Of a stretch of 64,000 nucleotides of DNA, positions 17,214-24,256 are shown one piece after another. The stretch is from positions 1 to 64,000 of the forward strand of contig NZ_BMVM01000024.1 in NCBI RefSeq assembly GCF_014650715.1, given 5' to 3'. The stretch comes from Streptomyces bluensis. GTDB taxonomy: Bacteria > Actinomycetota > Actinomycetes > Streptomycetales > Streptomycetaceae. Positions within the stretch are counted from its first letter, which is position 1; each line of letters starts with the position of its first letter. The notes under the pieces were generated by a model. It was not told the DNA's origin. It made no database searches and saw only the letters and a list, made by a program, of their open reading frames with translations. A program made the position numbers and the translations under genes.

Positions 17214-18154
17214 GATGCCCGCCTCCCGGTGAGAAGCCGCCCGGCGACGCAGACGCCGAGCGCGAGCCAACCGACCTGCCGGGAGAGCCGTACGGCACGC
17301 TCGATGTCGTGGAGGGCGACGGCGCGTCCCGCGTCGCCGCCCAGCACGGGGCGGTGCTCGATGCGCCCCCCGTACGAGAGCGTCCCGCCCAACCGCACCC
17401 CGAGAGCCCCCGCGAACGCGGCCTCGACGGGCCCGGCGTTCGGACTGGGATGCCTGGCGGCGTCGGCACGCCAGGCGCGCAGGGCCCCCCGGCGGTCGCT
17501 TCCGGCCGCCGCCGCGAGCAGGGCAGTCAACCGCGCCCCCGGCCACCCCATGACGTCGTCGAGCCGCGCCGAAGCCCAGCCGTACCGCCGGTACTTGGCC
17601 GACTTGTGACCGACCATGGCGTCCAGGGTGTTCACGGCCCGGAACCCGACAAGCCCCGGCACGCCGCCGACAGCGCCCCACACGAGGGCGCCCACCACCG
17701 CGTCGGACGTGTTCTCGGCGACGGACTCGACGACGGCCCGCGCGATCCCGTCCGCGTCGAGCGCCTGCGGATCCCGTCCGCACAGATGCGGCAGCCGGGC
17801 CCGAGCGGCCTCGACGTCCCCCGCCTCCAGAGCGCGCCCGATGCCCCGGGCCTCCCGGGCGAGCGACGTCCCTCCGACGACGGCCCAGGTGGCGGCGCCG
17901 GTCAACACGACGGAGGCGGCGGGGGAGGTACGCGCGGCGCGTGTGACCAGGGCACCGAGCGCGACGGCGCCACCGGCGCACACGGCGGTGTGCAGCGCGC
18001 CCCACCCCCGGTGGTCCCGCCACAACACCCGTTCCACGGCAGCCGCGGCCCGCCCGAACACGGCGACCGGATGCCCCCGGCGAGGATCGCCCAGGAACAG
18101 GTCACCGAGAAGACCGGCGGCGGCGCCGTACGCGAAGACGCGATCGGCCCGCAT
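17210..18154 (-). CDS. cbiB: Adenosylcobinamide-phosphate synthase CbiB/CobD
   Basis: This 314-residue integral membrane protein joins the aminopropanol arm to adenosylcobyric acid. CbiB hallmarks are GDLFLGDPRRGHPV at the N terminus, FRAVNTLDAMVGHKS with the following YGWASARLDD, and AVVESVAENTSDAVVGAL. Several hydrophobic segments are visible, for instance around residues 60-80 and near the C terminus. It is the first gene of the operon, about 100 bases behind the riboswitch, and starts with ATG at 18154. The symbol cobD is also used for this family. Confidence 0.93.
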   Translation of the reverse strand: MRADRVFAYGAAAGLLGDLFLGDPRRGHPVAVFGRAAAAVERVLWRDHRGWGALHTAVCAGGAVALGALVTRAARTSPAASVVLTGAATWAVVGGTSLAREARGIGRALEAGDVEAARARLPHLCGRDPQALDADGIARAVVESVAENTSDAVVGALVWGAVGGVPGLVGFRAVNTLDAMVGHKSAKYRRYGWASARLDDVMGWPGARLTALLAAAAGSDRRGALRAWRADAARHPSPNAGPVEAAFAGALGVRLGGTLSYGGRIEHRPVLGGDAGRAVALHDIERAVRLSRQVGWLALGVCVAGRLLTGRRAS

Positions 18155-18254
18155 GCGTTCAGCCGACCGATGGATACGGCAGGGCGGTGGTGCTGGACCT
18201 CAATCGGCAGCCGAGCATGGCGATATGTCCTCACTCAGGGTGTCCACGCCCTGG

Positions 18255-18405
18255 TTCGACGAGACCGACGGCGAGAGTTCCTGGCTCCCGGGGACTCACT
18301 ACCCCGGTCACAGTGGCGGGACCGCGCCGGACTTCCACCGGCTTCCTCTGCTGCCGTCGTACATGGCTCCGGCAGTCCACCACGCCCCTGGAAGAGCCGT
18401 CAACT
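18255..18405 (-). promoter_or_regulatory. Cobalamin (adenosylcobalamin-class) riboswitch
   Basis: Read on the minus strand, the leader holds GGTGGAAGTCC (complement of 18329-18339), then CCCGCCACTG (18311-18320) and finally the B12 box AGCCAGGAAC (18277-18286), in the order and spacing of the cobalamin riboswitch core. It lies about 100 bases upstream of cbiB and faces it, so adenosylcobalamin is expected to repress the whole operon. The outer boundaries are approximate. Whether it acts on transcription or on ribosome access cannot be told from the sequence. Confidence 0.93.
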
Positions 18406-18447
18406 TGCCGTTGACCTGCGAAGGGTGAGTGTGCTGAGGCCCACATA

Positions 18448-18489
18448 CGAGTGGGGTGCGGGACGGATCACCGTCCCGCACCCCACTCG
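18448..18489 (-). terminator. Perfect 19-bp hairpin terminator
   Basis: CGAGTGGGGTGCGGGACGG (18448-18466) faces its exact complement (18471-18489) across a four-base loop. It begins 17 bases beyond the stop of the small membrane gene at 18507, on the side where that minus-strand transcript ends. It has no T-tract, which is common in high-GC actinomycetes. It should insulate the B12 riboswitch leader from read-through out of the phosphate transporter operon. Confidence 0.8.
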
Positions 18490-18506
18490 TTCGCGTGGCG
18501 CCGGTG

Positions 18507-18728
18507 TCAGGCCACGATCAGATAGATCCCGTACGCCACCGCCGCCGCGCAGGCGGCGAAGCACGTGTACGCCGCCGTCGTGGCGAGAGCCGCCGAGTTG
18601 CCGGAGGCCGTGGCCGTCTCGCGCCTGGAGAGGCCGACGATGCCGAGGGTGAAGAGGCCGACGAGGGCCACGGTGGCCACGAGACTGACTCCGAAGACAG
18701 AGCCGAGGGCTGCCCAGTCGATGTGCAT
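18507..18728 (-). CDS. Small two-helix membrane protein next to the phosphate transporter
   Basis: This 73-residue protein starts MHIDWAALGSVFGVSL. Two long hydrophobic segments (about residues 7-32 and 47-72) flank a short polar loop (SRRETATASGNS). I do not recognise a named family. It starts with ATG at 18728 behind AAGGAC, 36 bases after the PiT stop, so it is probably co-transcribed with the transporter and may be an accessory subunit. It is followed by a perfect hairpin terminator. Confidence 0.8.
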   Translation of the reverse strand: MHIDWAALGSVFGVSLVATVALVGLFTLGIVGLSRRETATASGNSAALATTAAYTCFAACAAAVAYGIYLIVA

Positions 18729-18763
18729 GGTGGTGTCCTTCTTGCTCGGAGTGCTCAGCGGGC

Positions 18764-20005
18764 TCAGAGAGCGGTCGCCGGCGGCTTCGCCGGGGTCTCG
18801 GCGGGAGCGTGGGCGGGGACGGTGGCCGTGAGGTCGTCGGTGAGCGTGCCGGCCGGGGGCGGGGTGACCGCCGCGACGGCCGTGGTCACGATGCCGGAGG
18901 GCTCGTCGGTGTCGTTGACGTTGGTGTGGTCGACCACCTCGCGGCGCGAGACCAGCCAGATCGCTGCGCTGGAGGTGACGAGGAAGACGGCGACCAGCGC
19001 CGTGCCCCAGGAGCCGAAGGACGTCACCCACTCGGCGCCGGCGCCGACCAGGGCCGCGGCCGGGAGGGTCAGGCCCCAGGCCACGAACATGCGGGTGGCC
19101 GTGGACCAGCGGACCACCCCGCCCCTGCGGCCGAGTCCCGCGCCCATCACGGCCCCGGAGACGGAGTGCGTGGTGGAGAGGGAGAAGCCGAGGTGGGAGG
19201 AGGCCAGGATGACCGTGGCCGCGCTGGTCTGGGCGGCGAACCCCTGCTGCGGCTGGAGGTCGGTGAGGCCCTTGCCCATCGTGCGGATGATGCGCCAGCC
19301 GCCCAGGTAGGTGCCGAGCGCGATGGCGATACCGGCGGAGAGGATGACCCAGACCGGCGGGTCGGAGTCCGGGGCGAGCGCACCGCCCGCGACCAGGGCC
19401 AGGGTGATGATGCCCATCGTCTTCTGGGCGTCGTTCGTGCCGTGGGCCAGCGAGACCAGGCCGGCCGAGGTGATCTGGCCGGCGCGGTAGCCCTTGGACG
19501 TGGCCTTCTCGTGGGCGCTCCGGCCGAGCGTGTAGGTCAGCCGCGCGGCGATCATCGCGGCGATGCCCGCGACCAGCGGCGCCGCGACGGCGGGGATCAG
19601 CACCTTGGTGACGAGCACGTCACCGTGCACCGCGCCCAGGCCGGCCGAAGCGATGGTCGCGCCGATCAGACCGCCCATGAGGGCGTGCGACGAACTGGAG
19701 GGGAGTCCGACGAGCCAGGTCAGCAGGTTCCAGAGGATGGCGCCGACCAGCGCCGCGAAGATCACCTCTGGTCGTATGCCGGCCTCGTCGACGAGCCCTT
19801 TGGAGATCGTGTTCGCGACCTCGATGGAGAGGAAGGCGCCGACAAGGTTGAGCACGGCGGACATGGCCACCGCGACCTTGGGCTTCATCGCGCCGGTCGA
19901 GATGGTGGTGGCCATCGCGTTGGCGGTGTCGTGGAAACCGTTCGTAAAATCGAACGCGAGCGCGGTGATGACCACGATCGCGAGGATCAGCGAGAAGTTT
20001 TCCAT
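18764..20005 (-). CDS. PiT-family inorganic phosphate transporter
   Basis: This 413-residue membrane protein has both PiT signatures: FDFTNGFHDTANAMAT near residue 20 and SLAHGTNDAQKTMGI in the second half. The two inverted PiT domains are joined by a soluble loop. It imports metal-phosphate complexes using the proton or cation gradient. Several hydrophobic segments are evident, and a proline- and alanine-rich C-terminal tail of about 50 residues follows the last helix. The ATG at 20005 is preceded, 48 bases upstream, by a PhoP-type direct repeat, suggesting phosphate-dependent control. Confidence 0.93.
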   Translation of the reverse strand: MENFSLILAIVVITALAFDFTNGFHDTANAMATTISTGAMKPKVAVAMSAVLNLVGAFLSIEVANTISKGLVDEAGIRPEVIFAALVGAILWNLLTWLVGLPSSSSHALMGGLIGATIASAGLGAVHGDVLVTKVLIPAVAAPLVAGIAAMIAARLTYTLGRSAHEKATSKGYRAGQITSAGLVSLAHGTNDAQKTMGIITLALVAGGALAPDSDPPVWVILSAGIAIALGTYLGGWRIIRTMGKGLTDLQPQQGFAAQTSAATVILASSHLGFSLSTTHSVSGAVMGAGLGRRGGVVRWSTATRMFVAWGLTLPAAALVGAGAEWVTSFGSWGTALVAVFLVTSSAAIWLVSRREVVDHTNVNDTDEPSGIVTTAVAAVTPPPAGTLTDDLTATVPAHAPAETPAKPPATAL

Positions 20006-20052
20006 TTACCCGGGCTTCTTTTGGACGTCAGTGGCGTGTGGACCGTAGGCAA

Positions 20053-20074
20053 CCTGGATGAACGGAAGATGAAC
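20053..20074 (-). promoter_or_regulatory. PHO box (PhoP operator) upstream of the phosphate transporter
   Basis: On the minus strand two adjacent 11-base units read GTTCATCTTCC and GTTCATCCAGG. Streptomyces PhoP boxes are direct repeats of 11 bases resembling GTTCACC followed by a variable tail, so both units fit well. The site lies 48 bases before the transporter start, near where the promoter should be. Whether PhoP activates or represses cannot be read from the sequence. Confidence 0.75.
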
Positions 20075-20184
20075 ACGGACAGGCCGAGGGGTGTACTGAT
20101 CGGCGTGCCGGTATTCCGCTTGTGTCGAGAGGGGCTGCCTTGGTGGCCGGTGGCGGTGCGCCGAGGGCATTGTGCCTCGAACAG

Positions 20185-20207
20185 ATGCGGACTGTTTCGC
20201 TCCGCAT
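20185..20207. promoter_or_regulatory. Inverted repeat between divergent genes
   Basis: ATGCGGA (20185-20191) and TCCGCAT (20201-20207) form a perfect 7-bp inverted repeat with a nine-base spacer. It lies in the 291-base gap between the divergent phosphate transporter and aldolase genes. It could be an operator or a small hairpin. Nothing else in this gap is recognised beyond the PHO box. Confidence 0.4.
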
Positions 20208-20296
20208 ACGTTCTGTACACCTTCCGGTGACGCTCGCGTCCGGGCCGCCACCCCGTGGTGGGTCACGGGAAGCCCGCCGCCTGTCAGGATCAGGGC

Positions 20297-21016
20297 ATGG
20301 CAGAGCAGGGGCGGGACGCGGGAGACGGTCAGGGCGCGCGGGACGTACGCGCCGTACGCGGCCGGGGTGTGCCGGACGACGTGGCACGGGCGTGGGACGA
20401 ACTCGTCGCGACGGCCCGCCGGAGCGTGGCCGACGGACTGGTCGTCGGCACCTCGGGCAACGTCTCCGTGCGCGTCGGCGACACGGTCCTGGTCACGCCC
20501 ACCGGAGTGCCGTACGACCGTCTGACCCCGGACACCGTGGTGGGCGTCGACCTCGACGGCCGCCAGGTCCTCGGCTCCCTCCGCCCGACGAGCGAACTCC
20601 CCATGCACCTCGCGGTCTACGGCGCCACCGGCGCCCGCGCCGTCGTCCATACCCACGCCGTCCACGCGACGGCCGTCTCCACCCTCGTTCCGGAACTGCC
20701 GCTGATCCACTACATGTCCGCCGCGCTCGGGGGAGCGGTCCGCGTCGCCCCGTACGCGACCTACGGCACACAGGAGTTGGCGGAGAACATGCTGCGGGCC
20801 CTGGCGGACCGCACCGCATGCCTCCTCCAGAACCACGGCACGCTCACCTACGGAGCCACCCTCTCCGAGGCGTACGACCGCACGGCGCAGCTTGAGTGGA
20901 TGTGCCGCGTCTGGCTCACCGCGTCCACGGTGCCGGGGCTGACCCCGACGCTCCTGAGCCGCGAGCAGGTGGCGGAAGTGGAGGAGCGATTGCGGGGGTA
21001 CGGGCAGCCGGGATGA
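20297..21016 (+). CDS. Class II aldolase/adducin-family protein (fuculose-phosphate aldolase-like)
   Basis: This 239-residue protein has the class II aldolase fold. Phosphate-binding SGNVSVR and the zinc ligands in VVHTHAVHATAVS and LLQNHGTLTYG are visible. Enzymes of this family cleave sugar phosphates such as L-fuculose 1-phosphate by zinc-assisted retro-aldol chemistry, but the true substrate is unknown. I chose ATG 20297, which follows a weak CAGGATCAGGG site. A GTG at VPDDVARAW, about 25 residues later, is an alternative, because residues before it are low-complexity. It stands alone after a divergent promoter region. Confidence 0.85.
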   Translation: MAEQGRDAGDGQGARDVRAVRGRGVPDDVARAWDELVATARRSVADGLVVGTSGNVSVRVGDTVLVTPTGVPYDRLTPDTVVGVDLDGRQVLGSLRPTSELPMHLAVYGATGARAVVHTHAVHATAVSTLVPELPLIHYMSAALGGAVRVAPYATYGTQELAENMLRALADRTACLLQNHGTLTYGATLSEAYDRTAQLEWMCRVWLTASTVPGLTPTLLSREQVAEVEERLRGYGQPG

Positions 21017-21136
21017 GGCGGGCCGCGGCAAGGGGACTTCCGGCGGTGCCGGAGGGGCGGCCGGGCCCGCCGGGTGCCGTCACTCCGAACCGTCCTCCCA
21101 CTGGCCGGGGGCCGGGTCCGACAGGACACTGGAGGG

Positions 21137-22264
21137 GTGCGCACAGCCAAAGCCGCTGCCGCGGCCGCCACCGCCGCACTCGCGGCCGGTGCGGCGAGCA
21201 TCGCCGTCGGCCGGTTCGCCAGTGACGCCGCGCTGAAGGTGCCGGCGGGGGGACCGCTGCCCACCGAGCCCCGGCTGACCGTCCACGCGACGGCCGCCGG
21301 GCAGGTCACGCTCACCCGGGACCTCGCCTCGCAGCGGCCCGGCACGTACGGCCTCGCGGGCAACGGCACGCACGCGGTGGTCGGCCCGGTCCTGGAGGGT
21401 GCCGCCCACGGCGCCGACACCGTCGTACGCCGTCTGGAGCGCGTCAGCCACGGCACCCTCGAACCCGGCGACAAGGTGTGGCTCACCCCGAACGTCCACG
21501 TCGGCGATCCAGGTGCCGCCCTCGGCCTCGACCACACCGACGTCGAGCTGCCCGGCGAACTGGGCCCCCTGCCCGCCTGGTTCGTGCCCGCGGCCCGTGA
21601 CACCTGGGTCATCGCCGTGCACGGGCTGGGCGCCACCCGCGAACAGCCCCTGAACATCGTGGAGTTCCTGCACAGCCGCGGGCTCCCCGTCCTGCTTCCC
21701 GCCCACCGCGGTGACGCCGGGGCGCCCCGGTCCCCCGACGGGCTGAACCACCTCGGCGAGACCGAGTGGCGCGACCTGGACGCGGCCATCCACCATGCCG
21801 TGCGTCAGGGTGCCCAGCAGGTCGTCCTGCACGGCTGGTCCACCGGCGCCACCATGGCCCTGCGCGCCGCCGCCCACTCCGCCCTGCGCGAGCGCGTCAC
21901 CGGTCTCGTGCTGGACTCGCCCGTCCTCAGCTGGGAGACCACGCTGCGGGCCCTCGCGGCGGCCCGCCGCACCCCAGGCGCCCTGCTGCCGCTGGCCGTC
22001 CGGGCCGCCCAAGGTCGCACCGGCATGCGCGGCGACCGCGGCCGGGCCGCCGAGCTGCCCGAACAGTTCAAGGCGCCGGTCCTGATCTTCCACGGCCCGG
22101 GCGACACGATCGCCCCCTGGGCCCTCTCCCGCGGCCTTGCCGACCGCCACCCGAACCAGGTCGCCCTGCGCGCCGTTCCGAACGCCCCCCACGGAGCCAT
22201 GTGGAACGCCGACCCGGCAGGCTACGAGGAAGCCCTCCGCCGCTTCCTGACGCCCCTGATGTAG
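21137..22264 (+). CDS. Membrane-anchored or secreted alpha/beta hydrolase
   Basis: This 375-residue protein begins with an alanine-rich hydrophobic segment (residues about 3-25) that resembles an uncleaved signal anchor. An alpha/beta-hydrolase domain follows. The oxyanion strand IAVHGLGATREQ, nucleophile elbow LHGWSTGAT (GxSxG), an Asp in IFHGPGDTIAP and a C-terminal His in PNAPHGAMWN give a plausible Ser-Asp-His triad. The substrate is unknown. The GTG at 21137 follows GGAGGG. About 115 residues between anchor and hydrolase core do not resemble a known domain. Confidence 0.82.
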   Translation: MRTAKAAAAAATAALAAGAASIAVGRFASDAALKVPAGGPLPTEPRLTVHATAAGQVTLTRDLASQRPGTYGLAGNGTHAVVGPVLEGAAHGADTVVRRLERVSHGTLEPGDKVWLTPNVHVGDPGAALGLDHTDVELPGELGPLPAWFVPAARDTWVIAVHGLGATREQPLNIVEFLHSRGLPVLLPAHRGDAGAPRSPDGLNHLGETEWRDLDAAIHHAVRQGAQQVVLHGWSTGATMALRAAAHSALRERVTGLVLDSPVLSWETTLRALAAARRTPGALLPLAVRAAQGRTGMRGDRGRAAELPEQFKAPVLIFHGPGDTIAPWALSRGLADRHPNQVALRAVPNAPHGAMWNADPAGYEEALRRFLTPLM

Positions 22265-22607
22265 GGCACGGGCGGCGGCGAGAGCGGGCGTGCGCCGGCG
22301 TCGCGGGAGGAGCGTGAGCGACGGCGGCGGGGGGCCAAGAGCGCCCCGGAGCCCGATCACCGCGCCGGTCCCTCCGGCGCCCTCTGTGCGATACGGGCCG
22401 GGCCCCCGCACACGAACTGCTCCGACCTGCTGGCCGGAGCCCGGCACCCACCCCCTCCCGCAGCGGCGGACGCCATTCCGTTTCTGGCGCGACCAAGGCG
22501 GCCCTCACACGCGTCGAGCCCGTACCGAGCCCCTGCGTTGGCCATCCCTGTCGCCCCCTGTGACATTCCGTTTGGGTTTTCGGACCGTCAACCGGAAGAC
22601 TGCACCC
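22265..22607. other. Intergenic region with a repeated CATTCCGTTT motif
   Basis: No gene is credible here. The 10-base sequence CATTCCGTTT occurs twice, at 22474 and 22564, 90 bases apart. Both copies are noticeably AT-richer than their surroundings, and the second lies about 35 bases before the next start codon. They may be promoter or operator elements. An in-frame extension of the downstream gene through this region has no protein-like composition. Confidence 0.4.
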
Positions 22608-24020
22608 GTGACGTCCCGTAACCCGCGCGACTCCAGGCTCCGACTCGTCCGCCCGCGAAACCTGGCCGCCGCTCCCCGAGCAGCAGTGACCCAGCGCCGC
22701 CGACCGGCCCCCCGCCCCCCGGAGGGCACCCCTCCGCCCGCGGAACTCGCCCGTATGGCCCGTACCGGCCTGGCAGACGCGGCCCGCGTCGCCCGCTGGG
22801 CCGACGCCGCCCTCCACCCCGGCCGTGGGGGCACGAGCTCCGACGACAAGGGCACCCTCTCCGCCGCCACCGCGGAGCGGGCCGCCGCCGAGCTGGGGCT
22901 GACCCCGGATCAGGTCCGCCACGACTGGGACACGGCACGCCTCGCCGGGCTCGTCGAGGTGCACGGGGACACCGCCCGCCCCGGCTGGCGGCTGCGTGCC
23001 TGGAACCGCGACGACAGCGCCGTCCTGCGTGGCTGGGTCGCCCTCTTCGACGCCTGGTCGCTCGCCCACCCGGAACCCGCGGACCGCGCGCCCGCCACCG
23101 TCGCCGAGGTCGTCTCCGCGATGCCCCAGGTCCTCTCCTTCCTCCAGCTCTCCGCCGGCCCCGTACCCGTCGAGCAGCTTCTCGACCTCCTCCAGCAGCG
23201 GGTCACCGAGCTGCGCACCGAGCGCTGCGAGATCCCGTTCGGACCCCAGCCGGAGCGCGTCGCGGACACCGACGAGCCGGAGGCGGGCCCCGACGACACC
23301 CCCCTCGCACCGCTCCTCGACTGGGCCCTGCACGCTCTCGCCTCCGTCGGTGCCCTCACCTACGGCGACGGGCAGGCCACGCTCACCCCGCTCGGCAGCT
23401 GGGCGGTGTGGGTGAAACTGGAACAGATCTGCGTCGCCGCGCAGAGCCCCGCCGGAAACATCGAGGTGTCCGCCGAGGACATGCTCCGCGGCTGCGCCCA
23501 GCTCCGCCCGAACGCCGCCCGCGCCGAGTACCGCGCCTGGCTCGCCGCCCGCCCCGTCGGCAGCGCCGTCACCGAACTCATCGACGCCGCCCGCGGCGAG
23601 GACGCCCTGCTGCGCGGCCTCGCCTTCGAGGCGCTCCGTGTCGTCGGAGCCCCCGCCGAGCCCGATGTGCACGCCGTGGTCGACGAGACCCCGCTGCGGC
23701 CCTACGCCCTGCTGTGGCTCGCCGAGCACGACGGCGCCGACCCGGAGGAGGCCCACGAGGTGCTCACCCGTGACGAGGCCACCTGGCTCTGGGTGGACAC
23801 GGCCGCCGCCATCGCCGACCACGGTGAAGCCCCGCTCCTCGTACGGCACTTGGAGTCCGCGGTCCAGGCCACCGTGCCCGCTCTCCTCCAGGAGGTCCGG
23901 GCCGTCGGGCACCCCCGCACCGTGCAGGTCCTGGTCGCCCTCGCCGCCGCGCACCCCGACCCCGCCCTGGCCAAGGCCGTACGCCGCGCCGCCTTCCAGG
24001 TCCACACCGGCGGGAGCTGA
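22608..24020 (+). CDS. Unknown large helical protein with leucine-rich core
   Basis: This 470-residue soluble protein is not confidently assigned. The first 55 residues are basic and proline-rich and look disordered. The rest is alanine/leucine-rich helix. Residues about 70-130 (LADAARVARWADAAL, LSAATAERAAAELGLTPDQV) look like a winged-helix or helical DNA-binding module, and the C-terminal third (DEATWLWVDTAAAIADHGE) resembles HEAT-like helix pairs. No catalytic motif was seen. The GTG at 22608 is chosen because protein-like sequence starts there. It is conserved-looking by codon bias but of unknown role. Confidence 0.7.
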   Translation: MTSRNPRDSRLRLVRPRNLAAAPRAAVTQRRRPAPRPPEGTPPPAELARMARTGLADAARVARWADAALHPGRGGTSSDDKGTLSAATAERAAAELGLTPDQVRHDWDTARLAGLVEVHGDTARPGWRLRAWNRDDSAVLRGWVALFDAWSLAHPEPADRAPATVAEVVSAMPQVLSFLQLSAGPVPVEQLLDLLQQRVTELRTERCEIPFGPQPERVADTDEPEAGPDDTPLAPLLDWALHALASVGALTYGDGQATLTPLGSWAVWVKLEQICVAAQSPAGNIEVSAEDMLRGCAQLRPNAARAEYRAWLAARPVGSAVTELIDAARGEDALLRGLAFEALRVVGAPAEPDVHAVVDETPLRPYALLWLAEHDGADPEEAHEVLTRDEATWLWVDTAAAIADHGEAPLLVRHLESAVQATVPALLQEVRAVGHPRTVQVLVALAAAHPDPALAKAVRRAAFQVHTGGS

Positions 24021-24158
24021 CCTCCCCACGCCGGGGCATCAGGATCGTCACCGCGTCACCGCGTCACCGCGTCGTCCGTATCGGTGACGCGGTGACGTCG
24101 GTGACCGAGACCACGTAAGCCTGTTCGGTGGGGGCGGAAAACCGCTTGCCGCCCCCGT

Positions 24159-24164
24159 TAGAAT
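24159..24164 (+). promoter_or_regulatory. Probable -10 element (TAGAAT)
   Basis: TAGAAT lies seven bases before the ATG of a seven-codon ORF at 24172, the distance at which transcription normally starts. A leaderless transcript beginning at that ATG is therefore likely. No convincing -35 hexamer is visible at the usual spacing. Confidence 0.55.
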
Positions 24165-24171
24165 TGGCCGC

Positions 24172-24195
24172 ATGGCCATTCTCCTCGCGCATTAG
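24172..24195 (+). CDS. Leaderless seven-codon leader peptide MAILLAH upstream of the ABC-F gene
   Basis: ATG-GCC-ATT-CTC-CTC-GCG-CAT-TAG encodes MAILLAH. It begins where the TAGAAT promoter would start transcription and ends 61 bases before the ABC-F start. A 7-bp stem-loop (24195-24231) begins at the last base of its stop codon. Short leader ORFs with downstream hairpins are a known way of inducing ribosome-protection ABC-F genes when translation stalls. Assignment as a regulator is inference from position and layout, not from peptide homology. Confidence 0.5.
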   Translation: MAILLAH

Positions 24196-24231
24196 ACGGC
24201 GTGACCGCCCTCAGCCGCCCACCCCGCCGTC
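24195..24231 (+). promoter_or_regulatory. Stem-loop between leader ORF and ABC-F gene
   Basis: GACGGCG (24195-24201) pairs with CGCCGTC (24225-24231) across a 23-base pyrimidine-rich loop. The stem starts in the leader stop codon, so a ribosome finishing or stalling on the leader would cover or free its 5' arm. It has no T-tract after it and leaves the GGAG ribosome site of the ABC-F gene unpaired in this fold. Confidence 0.45.
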
Positions 24232-24256
24232 AACGACCCTGCCCTGGAGTCTGTCC

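Noticed and set aside
22290..22607. N-terminal extension of the unknown helical protein
   Set aside because: The extension is non-protein-like in composition and contains the repeated AT-rich motifs. GTG 22608 is a better start.
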